A stretch of DNA of 64,000 nucleotides from Marinomonas posidonica_A (GCF_043643765.1 NZ_JBHZSP010000009.1:124001-188000); one strand, 5' to 3'. Positions 51,928 to 62,844 are shown, counted from the stretch's first letter. The notes: a model not told the origin generated them from the letters alone. A program made the numbers and translations.

Positions 51928-53838
51928 TTACGAGCCTTTGCCCCATAGCGCTTCAAGCAATCCCGAATGACGTTTAATACGAGATTCTGCTGCTAAACGA
52001 ATTAACGAACGACTGCCCCACAAGGTAAACCGTCGCTTCGCCCTCGTAATGCCGGTATAAACCAGCTCTTTTGTCAAAACAGGCGATGGCGTCATGGGCA
52101 ACACCAAGGCAACCTCGGAGAATTCAGAGCCTTGAGATTTATGAACCGTCATGGCAAACACCACTTCATACTCATTTAATCGACTCGGTAACAAGCCAAC
52201 AAACTCGCCATCTGGTTGCATAAACCAAACCCTGAGTCGTCGCTCTTGATCGGCCAAACATATGCCAATGTCACCATTAAACAAGCCTAACGCAGCATCA
52301 TTACGAGTCAGAATAATGGCTTTCCCCGGATACCAAAGGTGAGGATCACGCAGCAAACCGCGTTGATAAAAATGTTGCTCCAAATGCGCATTTAAACGCT
52401 CAACCCCAAACTCGCCTTGTCGTACCGCTGTCAGAATTTGGTATTGAGAAAATGCCTGATAAACCGTTTTTACGTCACCGCCATCACGAACCGCTCGCCA
52501 ATACTCATCATAGCCTTTTGCTAAACGCCCTATGTCAGGTTTGGTTTGATAATCATCAGGTTCATGCCATTTCACGTCTTGATAACCTTGATCAAGACAC
52601 GCCATGACTTGATTTGCATCCCCCACGTTCATGGCTTTCGCTAAATGGCCTATACCACTGTCGGCATCAAAACGATAACTTTTACGCAATAAGGTTAATA
52701 CTCGACTGATCGGTGGCGCTACCACATTGGCAAAGCGGGTCACCTCCTCTCCCGTACAAGCATACAAATGGTCCGCCCAATTCGGTTGAAAATAGGCCTG
52801 CTCAATGCCAAAAGACAAATCCCCCAGCACACTACCGGCTTCAACTGAGGCTAACTGGTCTTTATCACCCAACAAAATCAAACGAGCATGACTGGGTAAA
52901 GCATCGATCAGCTTCGCCATCATCGGCAAATCGACCATGGACACTTCGTCAACCAACAACACATCCAGATGCAATGGATTATCATGATGATGCTTAAAGC
53001 GGCTGCGGCCAAAATCACTCCCTAACAAGCGATGTAACGTACTCGCCTGCTCTGGAATGGCCTGTTTAATGTCGTCACTGAGCGGCAAAGATGCCTTGGC
53101 TCCGGCGATCGATTCGGTCAAGCGAGCTGCCGCTTTCCCTGTAGGAGCCGCCAGTTCAATGCGCAGTCTCTGACCTTGACGCTGAGACTCCGCCACCAGC
53201 AGGGCTAATAATTTGGTCACTGTGGTGGTTTTGCCGGTTCCAGGGCCACCGCTAATCACCGAGAAAGGCAAGCTTGCCGCATTGGCGACCGCCACTTTCT
53301 GCCAATCAAGTTCGTTACTATCAGCAGGAAACAAGGTGCTAATCAAAGCATGGTCGAAGGACAAAGTGGGCGCAGAAATTTGACGGTTTATGTAACCTAA
53401 TACCGACTGTTCATATTGAAAGTAACGATAAAGGTACAAGCGCGTTCCCGCTAATACCATCGGCTTTTCTGTTATGGCTTGAGCCTGACTAACAAGGTCT
53501 GATTGCCATAACTGCTGACACCATTGCTCAACAGAATGCACACCTGACGTCATCAAGACTTGCTGCAACTCATTAGCACGAATGCCTTCGGGTGGCTGTG
53601 ACCAGACATCAGCCAAATCCAAACAAATATGCCCAGCTCCCAGTGCCGCACTGGATAATGCCCCAGCCATTAAGACAGCCGCATGAGATTCGCCGGCATG
53701 ACTCGCCAATTGCTCAATCCACTGCACGTCAATGGCTTTTAATACACCTCGGTTACGCCAATCCGTTAAGAAGTGCACCTCTTCAGCGAGAAGATCCGCA
53801 TCGGCATTTAACCAATCTAATTGCTTAGAAGAGTCCAT
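51928..53838 (-). CDS. recD: exodeoxyribonuclease V subunit alpha (RecD)
   Basis: RecD (636 residues) is the 5'-3' helicase of RecBCD. Walker A is GGPGTGKTTTVTKLL (about 200), Walker B DEVSMVDLP, and the late helicase motif VHKSQGSEF is present. I start at ATG 53838, with AAGAGG upstream; it overlaps the end of recB by 14 bp. The frame runs on to 53928 but that part lies wholly in recB. Together with recC and recB it forms an overlapping operon. Confidence 0.95.
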   Translation of the reverse strand: MDSSKQLDWLNADADLLAEEVHFLTDWRNRGVLKAIDVQWIEQLASHAGESHAAVLMAGALSSAALGAGHICLDLADVWSQPPEGIRANELQQVLMTSGVHSVEQWCQQLWQSDLVSQAQAITEKPMVLAGTRLYLYRYFQYEQSVLGYINRQISAPTLSFDHALISTLFPADSNELDWQKVAVANAASLPFSVISGGPGTGKTTTVTKLLALLVAESQRQGQRLRIELAAPTGKAAARLTESIAGAKASLPLSDDIKQAIPEQASTLHRLLGSDFGRSRFKHHHDNPLHLDVLLVDEVSMVDLPMMAKLIDALPSHARLILLGDKDQLASVEAGSVLGDLSFGIEQAYFQPNWADHLYACTGEEVTRFANVVAPPISRVLTLLRKSYRFDADSGIGHLAKAMNVGDANQVMACLDQGYQDVKWHEPDDYQTKPDIGRLAKGYDEYWRAVRDGGDVKTVYQAFSQYQILTAVRQGEFGVERLNAHLEQHFYQRGLLRDPHLWYPGKAIILTRNDAALGLFNGDIGICLADQERRLRVWFMQPDGEFVGLLPSRLNEYEVVFAMTVHKSQGSEFSEVALVLPMTPSPVLTKELVYTGITRAKRRFTLWGSRSLIRLAAESRIKRHSGLLEALWGKGS

Positions 53839-56800
53839 ATTGTATTGCCTCTTGAGAAGTCGATTGGCCACCGTCGTCACTCTCACCCGTCGGTTTGCCT
53901 TGGAACAAGTCATCCATGGCATTGACATGTGCCAGAGTCAAACGCGTACGGAACACCCCCGTCTCTTTATCTGGTGACATACCGCGCAAAAAGCCATAAA
54001 CCACGCCGCCAATATGTTGTTCATAATCATAGTTGGGCAGACGTTGCCTTAACAGTCGGTGCAGAGCTAAAGTGTAAAGTTGATATTGCAAATCATAGCG
54101 ATGATCCAGCATCGCATGATTTAATGCCTCTTCGCCGTAGTCATTAAAGTCTTCGCCCAAATAGTTGGACTTATAATCCAACACGTAATACCGCCCCTGC
54201 CACTCAAACAATAGGTCAATAAAGCCCTTCAACATGCCTTTTAACGGACGATCTTGAATCCTCGGTGCTTGCTTAGACAAAGGGTCATGGGTTCTGGCAA
54301 GCGCATCTAATTGCAATGCATTCATATGCCTGACCGGCAAGAAAAACTCCATCTCCTTTCGACAAGCCGACACAGGCAATGTGACCAAGGTCGCTCCCGC
54401 CACCAATTCCGTTTGCAAGATGTCGGGCAACCACTCAGTTAACACCGTCTGCCAATCCTGAAAGCCATTACGTTGATAATAAGCCGCCATGTTAGTTTGC
54501 TGATTCGTTCGGATCAGATCCGCAAAGCTAGGTTGATCAATCGTCTCAAGTAGCGCTTTCCCTTCAAGCAGATCATGCAAAAACGTACCTGGCGCCGCCC
54601 CTCTTGGAAAAGTAAAGCGGTTCGCTTGCGGTTCTGCTGCTGGCTCGGCAAGCGCCTCAGGTAATGGCGCAGACATGGCATCTATTACTTCAACCGTCAC
54701 AAGCTCATCTAGACCAGGTAAGCTTTCATCTCGAATCTCTTTGTCTTCCACTACCAATGACGAATAACTGCCAATCCACCAATCTCGCTCCACTCTGCCA
54801 GTAAACTCACGTGCGTTCGCGGAGTCTAATGGCGTTTGTTGCATTTCAAATCGAGGTAAATCCAAAGGCTCTGATGATAAATCGACAAGCTTCATTTGTT
54901 CAGCAGAATGAGCCTCACACAATCGCATCAGACTTGGGTATAAATCCCCAGCGGCAAAGGCTTCACCTTCTGACAATAACGCACCGACACCGCTTAAATG
55001 CACCTCTAACGACGCCTCTCGACTCTTAGTCGCTTTTTTACCCACCTCCATGCAGCCAATAAAACACGCCTCTTTAGAGCGAGTTAATGCCACATAGGCC
55101 AAGCGAATCTCCGCGGCATACAATTCTTCTTTATGTTGTTCGGTTTGCGTCTCATCAGGGTCAATAGCAATCCACAATTGCTGCTGTGCATCATGATAAA
55201 GGGCTGACTTTTCCCTATCCTGATAAGGTGTCAGAGCAAAAGGCAAATACACAATGGGGTATTCCAGCCCTTTACTCTTGTGAATGGTCACAATACGCAC
55301 CAACTCAGCATCCGTTTCTAAACGAATTTTTTGCTCATCACTGTTGCCATTTGGCGACTGAATAGACAAACGCAGATAGCGCAAGACGCCTTCTTTCGAA
55401 TCTAGTTCCAATGACTTTTCTTGAAGTTTTTCAGTAAGATGCAAGAAATCCGTGAGTCGTCTTTCGCCGTCTACATGTCGCAGCATATTGGGAGCTAGGT
55501 TCACGTCCTGCATAAAAACGCGCAGCATGGGCAATAAGCCCTGCTGCTCCCACAAGGTTAAATACCCTTGGAAAGCCTGTACCCACTTTTCGTACACCAC
55601 ATCATCATGATTCAGAGTGTCTAGTTCCAACAAAGACCAATCCACCAAACTGGTCGCTAACGCCGAACGCAACTTGCCTTCTTGTCCATTAGACAGAATC
55701 GCCGTTAAGACGATTAACAATTCTCTGGCCTCAACCGTTTCAAATACCGAGCCTTTGTCACTCAAATACACGCTGGCAATGCCACGTTGACGAAGCGCCT
55801 CTTTTAACGCATTGGCTTGGCTGAAATTCGTCACCAACAAAGCCACATCCTGAGGCCGCACACCTTGACCAGACACTGTCGCTTGTTGCTGCTGCCCAGC
55901 CAATAACAGCTCATGCAAATGGGCGGCACAGGCTTCGGTCATCTGCTCACGATAGTCTTTTGGTGTTACTGGCTCGTCTGACGCTTGATACAAAAATTGC
56001 AAGGCCGCTTGTGTCTCTTCGTGGCGCTGAAATTGCCCCTGAACCCCGCGATCTTGTACCGCCACAAAAGGAATGCCAGACACACGAAACGGAGAGTCTT
56101 GCGCGCTAAACAACCCATTGACTGACTGAATCATGGCAGCGGATGAACGGTAATTGGTGGCCAGCGAATAAACAGCATCGACCTGTTTTTTGGCCGCCAG
56201 ATAGGTATAAATATCGGCCCCGCGAAAGGCATAAATGGCTTGTTTAGGGTCACCAATCATAATCAAACCAAGACTGGTTTGCGTGGTGCTGGCTGGCTGG
56301 TAAACCTCAGAAAAAATACGATATTGCACCGCATCCGTATCCTGAAACTCATCAATAAGCGCAATAGGATAAAGCTGACGAATCCGCTGTGCTAACTTGC
56401 CGCTATCGTCTTGCGTCAATGCCTGATCCAAGGAGGTTAGCAAGTCCGTAAAGGTCAGCGATTGCGTAGCGCGTTTCCACTCAGTCATGCGCTCTTTCAC
56501 CTGTTGCCACAAGGACACTAAAAGTACCGCTTTGAGCTTACCGGCTTCAGGAAAAGCTTGTCGCAATTCGGCCACTAGCCCAAAGAAAGAATGCTGCGGT
56601 GCCTCCCCACCTTTGCTGATGCGCGTTGCGTGTTCACTAGCATCAAACTTTCCCAAGCATTTATCCAATTCAAAATGCCCAGATGTCGCCCACTGCTGCA
56701 TCGCCGATATATCTTTCGCAGGGTCCTTGCGCCAGAAATTACGTTTAATGCCACTGTTTTCTAATGCATCAATGATATCTTGTGACTGTTCCAACCAAGT

Positions 56801-57517
56801 TTCACGAACGATTTGTATTTGCTGTTGAGCCCTTTGTAAAGCCGCTTCCCAATCATAATCTGGCGCCGACACCTTAGCGTCGGGCTGATTATTCAACAGG
56901 TATAAATCACGCAGCAAAGCGTCTGGTGTTGCCCAAATGGGCTTTACCAATGCTGCTTTACCGTCGCTCATCGGATAAAACACCCGCCGCCAAACATCCT
57001 TCACCGCCATCGCAAGCGGAGCCTGCTCGTCCGTTTCAATGGTTTGCTGAAACAACATGCGACTTTCAAAGGCATTTTGACTGAGCATACGCTGACAAAA
57101 ACCATGAATGGTAAACACCGCCGCTTCATCCATTTGCTTTTCAGCATAAAGCAGTTTTTCTATAGCATCCGCTTGCTGCTCTGCCGTCATGACATTAAGC
57201 CATTGAGACAGAAACACATCGTCACTCTGTTGCAACATTAAGGCTTTACGCGCCCCCCGAATACGAGCTCGAATTCGCGCTTTTAATTCCGCGGTGGCCG
57301 CTTCGGTAAAGGTCACCACCAGAATTTGATCGACCGTTAATGGGCGCTCTAAATCCCCTGACTGCCCCGTTGGCACCAATAAACGCAAATACAAGTTGGC
57401 AATGGTATAGGTTTTTCCTGTTCCAGCACTGGCTTCAATAAGACGTTTGCCAAACAGAGGAAACGACATGGCATCAAGCGTTTCCGGAATACTTTGTAGG
57501 TGATCAATGTCGCTCAT
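53825..57517 (-). CDS. recB: exodeoxyribonuclease V subunit beta (RecB)
   Basis: RecB (1230 residues, somewhat longer than the E. coli 1180) is the 3'-5' helicase and nuclease of RecBCD. UvrD-type motifs: ASAGTGKTYTIANLYLRLL (about 29), DEFQDTDAVQYRIF (about 390), TTHKSKGLEYPIVYLP-like VTIHKSKGLEYPIV (about 755). The C-terminal nuclease keeps GFIDLLFEW and the metal-binding YVLDYKSNYLG (about 1120). Its start overlaps the recC stop by 4 bp. Confidence 0.96.
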   Translation of the reverse strand: MSDIDHLQSIPETLDAMSFPLFGKRLIEASAGTGKTYTIANLYLRLLVPTGQSGDLERPLTVDQILVVTFTEAATAELKARIRARIRGARKALMLQQSDDVFLSQWLNVMTAEQQADAIEKLLYAEKQMDEAAVFTIHGFCQRMLSQNAFESRMLFQQTIETDEQAPLAMAVKDVWRRVFYPMSDGKAALVKPIWATPDALLRDLYLLNNQPDAKVSAPDYDWEAALQRAQQQIQIVRETWLEQSQDIIDALENSGIKRNFWRKDPAKDISAMQQWATSGHFELDKCLGKFDASEHATRISKGGEAPQHSFFGLVAELRQAFPEAGKLKAVLLVSLWQQVKERMTEWKRATQSLTFTDLLTSLDQALTQDDSGKLAQRIRQLYPIALIDEFQDTDAVQYRIFSEVYQPASTTQTSLGLIMIGDPKQAIYAFRGADIYTYLAAKKQVDAVYSLATNYRSSAAMIQSVNGLFSAQDSPFRVSGIPFVAVQDRGVQGQFQRHEETQAALQFLYQASDEPVTPKDYREQMTEACAAHLHELLLAGQQQQATVSGQGVRPQDVALLVTNFSQANALKEALRQRGIASVYLSDKGSVFETVEARELLIVLTAILSNGQEGKLRSALATSLVDWSLLELDTLNHDDVVYEKWVQAFQGYLTLWEQQGLLPMLRVFMQDVNLAPNMLRHVDGERRLTDFLHLTEKLQEKSLELDSKEGVLRYLRLSIQSPNGNSDEQKIRLETDAELVRIVTIHKSKGLEYPIVYLPFALTPYQDREKSALYHDAQQQLWIAIDPDETQTEQHKEELYAAEIRLAYVALTRSKEACFIGCMEVGKKATKSREASLEVHLSGVGALLSEGEAFAAGDLYPSLMRLCEAHSAEQMKLVDLSSEPLDLPRFEMQQTPLDSANAREFTGRVERDWWIGSYSSLVVEDKEIRDESLPGLDELVTVEVIDAMSAPLPEALAEPAAEPQANRFTFPRGAAPGTFLHDLLEGKALLETIDQPSFADLIRTNQQTNMAAYYQRNGFQDWQTVLTEWLPDILQTELVAGATLVTLPVSACRKEMEFFLPVRHMNALQLDALARTHDPLSKQAPRIQDRPLKGMLKGFIDLLFEWQGRYYVLDYKSNYLGEDFNDYGEEALNHAMLDHRYDLQYQLYTLALHRLLRQRLPNYDYEQHIGGVVYGFLRGMSPDKETGVFRTRLTLAHVNAMDDLFQGKPTGESDDGGQSTSQEAIQYGLF

Positions 57518-60500
57518 TCTGCTTGCTCCAGATGTCGATGCATCGGCAACCAGACCTGCTCACAAAGGCTCACAAAATGAGCTTTGTGTGCCGTTAGATC
57601 CGGGAAATAACGTTGCCAATAAGCATCCTCTACTTCACTTGAAGTAAATGCGCTACTGCTTTCTTGATAGGTTTTTAAAGCCTGCTCCCATGCTGCATCC
57701 TGGTCTTCTGCGGTTTTACTGGCACAATAGCTTTTGCACCAAGCATCCGCACTTTTTGCCGGAAGTGGCAAAGGCTGAGACAAACCGGATTGCAACAAGG
57801 TTGTCAGCTCAAGCAGATGCGCTTGAGCCTCATTAGGCGGCAATATCGCAAACTCATGCTCAAGCAACTTGCCGGTTTTCAACAGATTAATCAGATGATG
57901 TTGCCTAGCGGTGCCTTGTGCACACAAGGCCAAATGCTCAATCCAAAAACGCATTTTTTGATTGGCGGATACGTCCCCCATACGGTAGGACAAACGTGTG
58001 GTGGCCGTCGGCATGTCTAACCAAGTTTGTAAGGTCAAAGCGCCCAAAGGCAAATTCACTTCTAACGGCGGTAACGTTGCCAAATCGTAACCTTGTAGAA
58101 CTTGATATAGCTGACGACATTGTTGCTGACTTTGCGCCAAGGATAAACGGCCAAACGCACCGTATGGCATCACGCCAGTCAGTACTAAACGTTGCAAAAA
58201 GGTCTGTTCTTCACCATTCAACATGGCGCCTAATAAAGCCTCTTTTAGCTGATAGCCTGTTAAACCATCAAGGGTAAAAGGTTCGTCTTCCAGCTCTTGC
58301 TCTTCTTTTAAAGATAAGTAAGCTTTCAGTCGGCGCTGGGTAAAATAACGCGTCGGATGACTCATAAAACGTACGATTTCATCGAGTGCTAAGGTGGCGG
58401 CCCCTTGTTCAAACGTGGCTAAAGGGGAGACGTCTCGCTCAACGTCTTGTTTTTTCGTCATCAAGGCGGGTAGCCAATGCTGATTAAAACTGTAAAAAGC
58501 GGTCGGACTCTTGCTCGTTTGATAATACAGTCGGTTGAACGGCTGCAATGGGTGCTCTGTCACCACTTTCTGTAAGAAAGCCTGTTGCGCCTTATCAGGT
58601 GCAAGGTCTTGATCCTCATCGAAGACACAACTCTGACCTAAGTACTCCAGCAATTCGCTCAACAAGATAGATGGATTTTTCTCACTGTTGTCCTGAATAC
58701 TGCGGCCAACATAGCTTAAATAAAATACCTCTCGGGCCGACATTAAGGCTTCTAGGAAGAGGTATTTATCGTCTTCACGGCGGCTACGATCACCGCTGCG
58801 ATAATGGCCGACCATCAAATCAAAACCCATCGGCGCCACGCTGCGAGGATAATCCCCTTCGTTTAATCCCAACACACAGATCACCTTAAACGGCACAGAA
58901 CGCATTGGCATCAAGGTACAAAAGTTGACTCGTCCGGCCAAAAATCGCTGACTGCCTTGTGACTCTTGTAGCCTTGGCGCGAGTAATTGTCTGATCACCA
59001 ACTGATCTAAAACGTCGTCAAATTGGGCATGCTGCCACTCTGACATTAACGCATCGAGCTGATTCGACAATAACTCTCGGAAAGTATCCTGCTCTTCCAA
59101 CAAGAAGAAATCGTCCGCCAAAGCATACAGTGTTTGCACCCAACCACTCGGTTGCAGTGGTTGTTGTAAGCTCTCTTGTGCTTGATGTATTAGCGCTAGA
59201 AATTCAGCAAGCTTACCCGCAACCGCGGCTTCCAACCCTTCAACATCACCATAACTCAAGGTTTCTTGCCAAATATGATCATGCCCCATGGCATAACCCA
59301 ACAACATACGACGAACACCGTTTAGCCAGGTATGGGAAGCTTGTTTAGGCAGATTATGTTGTTGCGCGGTGCGTTCATCCAATCCCCAACGAATACCTAC
59401 TTCCACGGACCATTGACGAATTCGATCCAGTTCATGAGCGGAAAGGTCAAAGCGAGCCATCACCACAGGCACTTCTAACACACTGATCAATTCAGACAAA
59501 GTAAAACGGCTTTCGCCCAACCCCAACAGATATAAATACGCTTCAACAATGGGGTTTTCCATACCACCCGATTGATCAATCAGTGCGAATGGAATGTGCT
59601 TACGGCCTTCGGCCTGACCAAATACAGCACGAACAAACGGGCTGTAGGTATTCACATCCGGTAACATGACAATGATGTCTTTTGGCGTCAGCTGTGGATC
59701 ACGCTCAAACATATCGAGCAATTGGTCGTGAAGCACTTCCACTTCTCGTAATGGACTGTGGCACACATGCACTCGAACACTCTGATCATCGGCGGTAATT
59801 GGGTGCCGATAGCGACTGTTACTTAGATGGATATCCGTTTCTTGTTGCGCGCCATGATTTTCAAGGGTAAACACATCCTGCTGAACCCATTGCAACAGCC
59901 CTGAGTGATCAGCGGTTTGATAGTCTTCAAACACATCCAATTCATCATTGGCAATGTCTTGCAGTTGCCCTATGTAATCTCGTCCTAAGCGTCCCCAACT
60001 GGCAAGTAAAGGGTTAGCATCAAGGTGTAGCGCCTCTAACCGCAGACCTGGTTTTACATTCTGACGTTTAATTTCACGGCCAAGATAATGCTTATCTACC
60101 ACATCGCCCCAGTAAAAACGACAGGGATTCTGTAGAAACAAATGCACCTCAATCCAACCAGAATCCGCCAACACTCGAAGGGACTCTAGGGTATTGGGCG
60201 GTAAGGACGACACCCCAAAAATAAAGATTCGCTCCGGTACACCACTTGGTCGCACGCCCGATGCACAGGCTTCCGTTAGCGCTTCGATTAAATTACCACG
60301 GTGATACAAAGAGGCGCCTTGTTGACTGATGTCCGAGACGAGATCACGCCATAAAATGGCTTGCCAAGGCTGTTCTGAAAAATGCTGCTGTAAAAATGAG
60401 TCCTCAACATGATTGGCTTCCCAAGCGGCAATCCAATCAGGTCGATACACCAAGTATTGATCGTAAATATCCGCAATGCTACTGCACAGTTGAAAGCGTC

Positions 60501-60867
60501 GAACCTGACTGTCGTCCTCACTGAGATACCAAGCTAACGCGGCAAACTCAGGCTCAGCCAACCTTGCGTCTAAAATACGCATTAACCGCCACACTAAAAA
60601 CGGCTTATTAAATTCACTTTGTGACGGTATATCAGCTAAAGCTTGTTTAAAGGTGCGCCAAACAAAAGTAGAAGGCAAAGGAAACGTTAATCCAGCCGAA
60701 ATGGAATGAGACTCGGCTAAGCGCATTTTTAACCACTGGGCCATCCCCGGGTTCTGCACCAGAATGTGTTCGTCATCAAATGGATTTTTCGGTGGTGAAA
60801 CCGCAAGAATTTTTGCCAGCAATACTGCTAAATCTTCCAGTCTATTGCCAGTGTAAAGCCGAAACAT
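57514..60867 (-). CDS. recC: exodeoxyribonuclease V subunit gamma (RecC)
   Basis: RecC (1117 residues, E. coli 1122) holds the complex together and recognises Chi. It has the inactive helicase-like fold with HILVQNPGMAQWLKM (about 36), a degenerate ATP site, and IFIFGVSSLPP; the family block GLNEGDYPRS (about 633) and RREDDKYLFLEALMSAR are clear. It is first in the recC-recB-recD operon, which has 4- and 14-bp overlaps. Confidence 0.96.
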   Translation of the reverse strand: MFRLYTGNRLEDLAVLLAKILAVSPPKNPFDDEHILVQNPGMAQWLKMRLAESHSISAGLTFPLPSTFVWRTFKQALADIPSQSEFNKPFLVWRLMRILDARLAEPEFAALAWYLSEDDSQVRRFQLCSSIADIYDQYLVYRPDWIAAWEANHVEDSFLQQHFSEQPWQAILWRDLVSDISQQGASLYHRGNLIEALTEACASGVRPSGVPERIFIFGVSSLPPNTLESLRVLADSGWIEVHLFLQNPCRFYWGDVVDKHYLGREIKRQNVKPGLRLEALHLDANPLLASWGRLGRDYIGQLQDIANDELDVFEDYQTADHSGLLQWVQQDVFTLENHGAQQETDIHLSNSRYRHPITADDQSVRVHVCHSPLREVEVLHDQLLDMFERDPQLTPKDIIVMLPDVNTYSPFVRAVFGQAEGRKHIPFALIDQSGGMENPIVEAYLYLLGLGESRFTLSELISVLEVPVVMARFDLSAHELDRIRQWSVEVGIRWGLDERTAQQHNLPKQASHTWLNGVRRMLLGYAMGHDHIWQETLSYGDVEGLEAAVAGKLAEFLALIHQAQESLQQPLQPSGWVQTLYALADDFFLLEEQDTFRELLSNQLDALMSEWQHAQFDDVLDQLVIRQLLAPRLQESQGSQRFLAGRVNFCTLMPMRSVPFKVICVLGLNEGDYPRSVAPMGFDLMVGHYRSGDRSRREDDKYLFLEALMSAREVFYLSYVGRSIQDNSEKNPSILLSELLEYLGQSCVFDEDQDLAPDKAQQAFLQKVVTEHPLQPFNRLYYQTSKSPTAFYSFNQHWLPALMTKKQDVERDVSPLATFEQGAATLALDEIVRFMSHPTRYFTQRRLKAYLSLKEEQELEDEPFTLDGLTGYQLKEALLGAMLNGEEQTFLQRLVLTGVMPYGAFGRLSLAQSQQQCRQLYQVLQGYDLATLPPLEVNLPLGALTLQTWLDMPTATTRLSYRMGDVSANQKMRFWIEHLALCAQGTARQHHLINLLKTGKLLEHEFAILPPNEAQAHLLELTTLLQSGLSQPLPLPAKSADAWCKSYCASKTAEDQDAAWEQALKTYQESSSAFTSSEVEDAYWQRYFPDLTAHKAHFVSLCEQVWLPMHRHLEQAE

Positions 60868-60957
60868 ACCAAGTCCTTATACGCCACGTTGCCCAAAACA
60901 GCTCAAGATAAGAGTATAACAACAAAATCAACTAGGTAGAGACAAAGGAAATAAGTT

Positions 60958-61033
<76 letters not shown>

Positions 61034-61101
61034 ACATCACGCTATAGCGCTTTGCAGAAGGCTTCCTTCTAACAATAAGAAACCTTAAGGGAAGTGTTTT
61101 A

Positions 61102-61177
<76 letters not shown>

Positions 61178-61178
61178 A

Positions 61179-61278
61179 NNNNNNNNNNNNNNNNNNNNNN
61201 NNNNNNNNNNNNNNNNNNNNNNNNNNNNNNNNNNNNNNNNNNNNNNNNNNNNNNNNNNNNNNNNNNNNNNNNNNNNNN
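61179..61278. other. assembly gap (100 N)
   Basis: Exactly 100 N, the usual placeholder for a gap of unknown size. It starts one base beyond the second tRNA-Ala, consistent with a tandem tRNA repeat breaking the assembly. Reading frames translated across it are artefacts. Confidence 0.98.
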
Positions 61279-61427
61279 CAAAACAGCGCAGAATTCTATG
61301 GCTGAAGATGTTTCCTGTCAATGCCTTATGATGAATATTTGATGCGATTCTGAAATTAAAACTTAGAGCCCTCCAACAAAAGTTGGTATCATTAGAAAAA
61401 TCTTAAGAAGTAACCCTAGAGCAGTAT

Positions 61428-62654
61428 ATGATCAACTTTCCTACGGTGTTAGATGACTTAATGATGGCTCAGCAACCTATTCTCAAACGCAACAAAGAGA
61501 TTTTTGGTTATGAGCTGTTATTCCGTGGAATGGATGCCCAAAAAGCGCAATTTTCAGATGGTGAATTAGCCACCAGCCAAGTTCTTGTTAACCTCTGTAT
61601 TGGTATTACAAAAATAGAATCGCAACTAAGAAAACCCTTTTTCGTTAACATGACCACCGAGCTCATGCTATCGGATGCCTTTTTTCCAATCGACCATGAT
61701 ACGGTTTACATTGAAATTTTAGAAAGCCAGCGACTCACTCCCGAGTTTTATCAAGCGGTCGAAAAATGGCGAGCAGCAGGTTATCGATTTGCTTTAGATG
61801 ACTATCAATTTGAAGCAGCCTATGAGGCTTTATTGCCTTGGGTTTCCATTGTCAAAATTGATGTACTTACTACACCACCTGAAAAATACATGACCGAAAT
61901 TGCTTCATTAAAGCGTCGTGGTATGGTTTTACTGGCGGAAAAAGTGGAAAACGAAGCCATGTTTGAACTTTGTAAAAAACTCGGTTTTGACCTCTTCCAA
62001 GGGTATTTCTTACAGCGCCCTGAGCTCATCAAGGGCAAAAAAATTGATTCGGCAACCCATGGTGCGATTGAACTGGTGAATGCCCTGCAAAACAAAGATA
62101 TTAGCATTGATGAGATTTCCCACCTAGTCGCGAAGAACCCTAAACTGTCTTATCAATTACTCCGAATTCTAAACAGCCCTGTTTGCGGAATTACTAAGAA
62201 AGTGGTTTCTATAAAAGAAGCGGTTATCTTTCTGGGCTTGGTAAAACTAAAGCGATGGGCATTATTGATCACTTTAACCTCATCTACCTCGCAGCCTAAT
62301 GCTTTGCTAAAAGTGCTCTTAACTCGCGCGAGGTGCTGCCAACTTCTAGCGGAAAAGAATCAAGCCTCACTATCGGAGTCTGCTTTTATGGTGGGCCTTA
62401 TGTCAGGAATAGACGCGGTATTTAATGTTGAGAAGCAAGTGATACTGGAACAAACCGCTCTGGAGAACGACGCACTTGCGGCTATTCTTCATCAATCTGG
62501 CGACTTAGGTCACTATTTGACACTGACTTTAAGTTGTGAAGATCAGCAATGGCAAAACATAGAAACGCTGAATAAAACACAACTTTCTGAGTTAAATCGG
62601 GCTTTTCTCGATGCTATGCTCTGGTCGGAAGAGGTCATGCAGTCAATTTACTAA
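61428..62654 (+). CDS. EAL-HDOD domain signalling protein (YuxH family)
   Basis: The 408-residue soluble protein joins an EAL domain (about 10-205) to an HDOD domain (about 210-400). EAL residues are partly degenerate: YELLFRG keeps the first Glu, but the DDFG motif is DDYQ and the LAEKVEN replaces AEGVE, so it may bind c-di-GMP or act as an adaptor rather than hydrolyse it. HDOD signatures include LRILNSPVCGITKKVVSIKEAVIFLGLVKLKRW. The start ATG 61428 has only a weak ribosome site. Confidence 0.86.
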   Translation: MINFPTVLDDLMMAQQPILKRNKEIFGYELLFRGMDAQKAQFSDGELATSQVLVNLCIGITKIESQLRKPFFVNMTTELMLSDAFFPIDHDTVYIEILESQRLTPEFYQAVEKWRAAGYRFALDDYQFEAAYEALLPWVSIVKIDVLTTPPEKYMTEIASLKRRGMVLLAEKVENEAMFELCKKLGFDLFQGYFLQRPELIKGKKIDSATHGAIELVNALQNKDISIDEISHLVAKNPKLSYQLLRILNSPVCGITKKVVSIKEAVIFLGLVKLKRWALLITLTSSTSQPNALLKVLLTRARCCQLLAEKNQASLSESAFMVGLMSGIDAVFNVEKQVILEQTALENDALAAILHQSGDLGHYLTLTLSCEDQQWQNIETLNKTQLSELNRAFLDAMLWSEEVMQSIY

Positions 62655-62672
62655 TTATTTTTCGTTAAACAA

Positions 62673-62700
62673 TTGACAGCCAAAGAAAAAAACATAAAAT
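62673..62700 (+). promoter_or_regulatory. tRNA-Leu promoter
   Basis: TTGACA (62673-62678) and TAAAAT (62695-62700) with a 16-bp spacer, 18 bp before the tRNA 5' end. Confidence 0.78.
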
Positions 62701-62718
62701 ACGTTTCACCTTTTCAAG

Positions 62719-62803
62719 GCCAGTGTGGTGGAATTGGTAGACACGACGGATTCAAAATCCGTTGCCGAAAGGCGTGGCGGTTCGAGTCCGCCTACTGGTA
62801 CCA
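62719..62803 (+). tRNA. tRNA-Leu (anticodon CAA)
   Basis: An 85-nt class II tRNA with long variable arm (GCCGAAAGGC), anticodon stem ACGGA/TCCGT and loop TTCAAAA (anticodon CAA), T arm GGTTCGAGTCC and encoded CCA. The acceptor GCCAGTG/TACTGGT uses two G-T pairs. It has its own promoter and terminator. Confidence 0.95.
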
Positions 62804-62809
62804 TTTAGA

Positions 62810-62844
62810 CAAAGCCCTAGCTATTTTTAGTTAGGGCTTTGTTG
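62810..62844 (+). terminator. terminator after tRNA-Leu
   Basis: CAAAGCCCTA and TAGGGCTTTG form a 10-bp stem, followed by TTGTTT, 7 bp after the tRNA. Confidence 0.75.
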
